Of a stretch of 64,000 nt of DNA, positions 61,747 through 64,000 are shown one piece after another. Source of the stretch: Alopecurus myosuroides (Eukaryota > Streptophyta > Magnoliopsida > Poales > Poaceae); assembly GCA_028641055.1 (NCBI GenBank), contig CM054060.1, forward strand, positions 160,954,322-161,018,321, written 5' to 3'. The position numbers were made by a program, and so were the translations under genes. Within the stretch, counting starts at the first letter, position 1. Every line of letters begins with the position of its first letter. A model generated the notes under the pieces. The model ran no database searches and was not told the DNA's origin. It saw only the letters and a list, made by a program, of their open reading frames with translations.

Positions 61747-63291
61747 TGTACGGAGATTAATATGAATATTAAGTTCTACTAGAGAGAGAGGGGGCTTTCT
61801 CAAAACTATGTTCTTTCTCTTAGCCTTGGGGTCCTTTTTATAGTTGGAGGGAGGAGGAATTTCCAAAGGGAGTGAGGAGTCCTAGTTGAGCTAGGAGGGG
61901 CTTGGTCGAACCATGGAGGTGGCCTCTCTCCTAGCCCAACTCGGATTGGACTCCCTTGTAGGATTCCAACTCCACATCCTCTCTCATTTTTCCTTTTCCC
62001 CTTTTCTTTTCGTATTCACTTCAAATAAAATAGGAAAAACACTAGAAGGTTCCTAGTGCCATGATTGGAGGCCCTAGGGCCCACCAGTCAGGCCCACCTA
62101 TTGGTGTGGCCTAAGGATGAAATTTCCTCCCCCTCCGGCACTCCCTCCCCCGTCCCTCTTGGTTTTATTTTCTACTCTAACATCCCGGGACATCTCATGT
62201 CCTCCGTTATCTCTCATATAAATTCTTCCATATACGCGCATAATTTCTTCCTTGTAGTAACTTCCCCGAAACCACTCCGATTGACACCGGACTTGCTTCT
62301 GAGACATCATATTAACATCAAACATTCATAAATCCAATTAAAAACATATTAATTATCTCAATTAATGGTTCGCACATATTAAACATGTGATCCGTAAAGC
62401 CTGGATAACACGAAGATATGTTCGGAAACCTACCAAACAATAACCAATAGCGGGACCATGGACGCCCATGATGGCTATTGTGTGTTCACGAAGAACGAGG
62501 GGACCTTATAAGTTAGCCATTACACTTATTCCCTTAAGTTCACGATACCAACAATATCACGAGTTGAGGCTATGTGCTCTCGTATGATCAAACTCTTTGA
62601 TCATAACACATATAGAACTCGTTACCGATATCATCATCTTTTCTCATCCATACCCCGATGTGCTTGTGATAAATCATATTATGTCTAGCCAGACGATTGG
62701 TCGATATCGGTGATATTGAGAGGGCCCAGAGTGCGTATCTCTCTATGTCTAGAGGAGTTAAGTACTAGTCTTGAAAGATCTCGGTTTCATTACACTTTCT
62801 AGATTATACCCACACATCGCCGTTATGATCCTCAGTTACGGCAAGACGGTTGATGACATCCAAAGTATAAATTTCGATCGTGCAATCACTAGATATTCTC
62901 ATAGTATAGGAATTATATTCAATAAAAACTTCATATGTACTTTGATAAAATACATTACAATTGTTTAGTCTCTTTTAGCAAAATCATATACTTTGGTCGG
63001 TACAGTACTATTGTTATCCTAACAATAAACTCTTACTGTTTGCTAGACCTTTAATCAAGTCCGTGATTAGGAAAATGTGATCATCTCACAAACCATAAGC
63101 TAATCTTAGATACAATATTAGTAACTCTTGTTTGTTTATGTCTTCACATCCGCACAAAGATTTTCCTTTGAAAACTCACTTTTCAAGTACTGTAGCGGTT
63201 GTAGCATTATGACATAAACTTAATTCTAAACTTGAACTTGGAGATTAAATAATAACTGGATATTATTGTCTCTGGGGCAATACCTCCAACA
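61747..63291 (-). mobile_element. Angela/WIS-like Copia LTR
   Basis: On the minus strand it starts TGTTGGAGGTATTGCCCC (ending at 63291 on +). It carries the LTR landmarks 'GTTGATGACATCCAAAG' and 'GAGAGGGCCCAGAG' also seen in kind at 2222-2375. The left edge (TGTACGGAG at 61747) is inferred from TG..CA ends; no target duplication was found. Confidence 0.65.
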
Positions 63292-64000
63292 GTGTTTCGC
63301 TATAGATGGAAACATCGTCTCATACTAAATTATATTTCGTCTCCTTAACTAATGAGATACACCCGTGTCAAATTTGGGGTTTAAATTCGGCTAGATTGAG
63401 CATACGACCACTCTATTAACCATTAAAGATGGGAATGGGTCACCATTCGGATACCTTTTACACTCTCTAGTTCAAAAAATGAACTAACTTGGATAGAGCT
63501 TACCCTAACCGTGACCCATTTCCATATCTATTAACCATACAAAGTTAGGTTGGTTGTCTCAAGTAAGAATAGTTATGGTGTGTTTGGTAGCCCGTCTTAC
63601 CCTATCCTAGGTTTCCCACTTGATACAAGCTGGACATACACATGTTGTGTTGAGATTATGTTGGGTGTTTGGTACCTCGTATGAGTGGAGAAACGATGAA
63701 GAGATATGATGTTTGGTAGCACGTATGAGTAGGGACATGTTGCGTAAGTATGAAATTACAAATAGGTCTATAGTTTTACAAAAAAAAATACCTTGAAGAG
63801 AAATAGAAAAGGCAACCGGGTCCCTGCACTCCCATAAATGGCTTCAGGGAGCAGCTGGCCGGAGCTCATGCGCCTTCTAGAGCTGCCACGCAGCGGATCC
63901 TGTCGTCTACGTCGCGGATTATGCTCTGCTCCTCGCGACCGCCGCTGGGGTGGACATGAGGTATGCGAGCATCTCGAACAGTGTTAAGGCCCTCACGGGA
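63292..64000. other. Unclassified right edge, repeated TGTTTGGTA motif
   Basis: 'TGTTTGGTA' followed by a CGT-containing sequence occurs at about 63584, 63667 and 63711. 63830-64000 is GC-rich with short open frames that run off the window and might be the start of a gene or a DNA transposon. Too little is present to classify. Confidence 0.3.

Noticed and set aside
1..64000. CRISPR arrays, bacterial operons, rRNA or tRNA genes
   Set aside because: I saw no short direct repeats with unique spacers, no ribosome-binding-site gene strings, and no tRNA or rRNA signatures. The sequence is plant nuclear in character.

Overview
The window is repeat-rich plant nuclear DNA, most likely from a Triticeae grass (wheat, barley, Aegilops or a relative). 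Three things point there: the nested LTR retrotransposons with Triticeae-type ends, a Stowaway MITE, and one clear cereal gene, NAR2/NRT3. There are no bacterial operons, CRISPR arrays or recognisable tRNA/rRNA genes. Only one ordinary host gene looks complete. Family names for elements are from memory and should be confirmed by search.

Layout. (1) 1-22360 is a three-level nest: a + strand Athila-like Gypsy gag is split by a - strand Angela/WIS-like Copia (1100-22110, target duplication CTTAA/CTTAG), which is itself split by a - strand Gypsy-type large derivative (about 5419-19368) with very long LTRs and no visible pol. (2) 22361-30547 is the least TE-like stretch: a small coiled-coil ORF, an AP2/ERF-like ORF with a probable early stop, a two-domain B3-like pseudogene, a degenerate 205-230 bp tandem repeat, and a 358-bp-period tandem array with an internal palindrome. 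(3) 30548-41420 is a stack of partial LTRs and a 3'-truncated, decayed Gypsy copy ('A', + strand), which carries a solo LTR at 36050-37380. (4) 41421-43067 is the NAR2/NRT3 gene with one intron and its short native promoter. (5) 43068-53215 is a native 3' flank duplicated in tandem (offset about 0.84 kb). Its first copy is split by an intact, young Gypsy element ('B', - strand, 43491-52002, TSD TACCT) of the same family as A. (6) 53216-64000 holds a decayed + strand Copia with palindrome-rich U3, broken by a 2.5-kb LTR, a solo LTR (TSD CTAAC) and another LTR.

Working together: NAR2 encodes the accessory subunit of NRT2 high-affinity nitrate transporters. It sits between two inverted copies of one Gypsy family, with only about 360 bp of non-TE DNA upstream of its ATG. 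Element B has an uninterrupted gag-pol and near-identical LTRs, so it looks potentially autonomous. I found no convincing undescribed biological system. The most interesting points are the 358-bp array, the TE-hemmed NAR2 gene, the intact young element and the pol-less element with about 6-kb LTRs.
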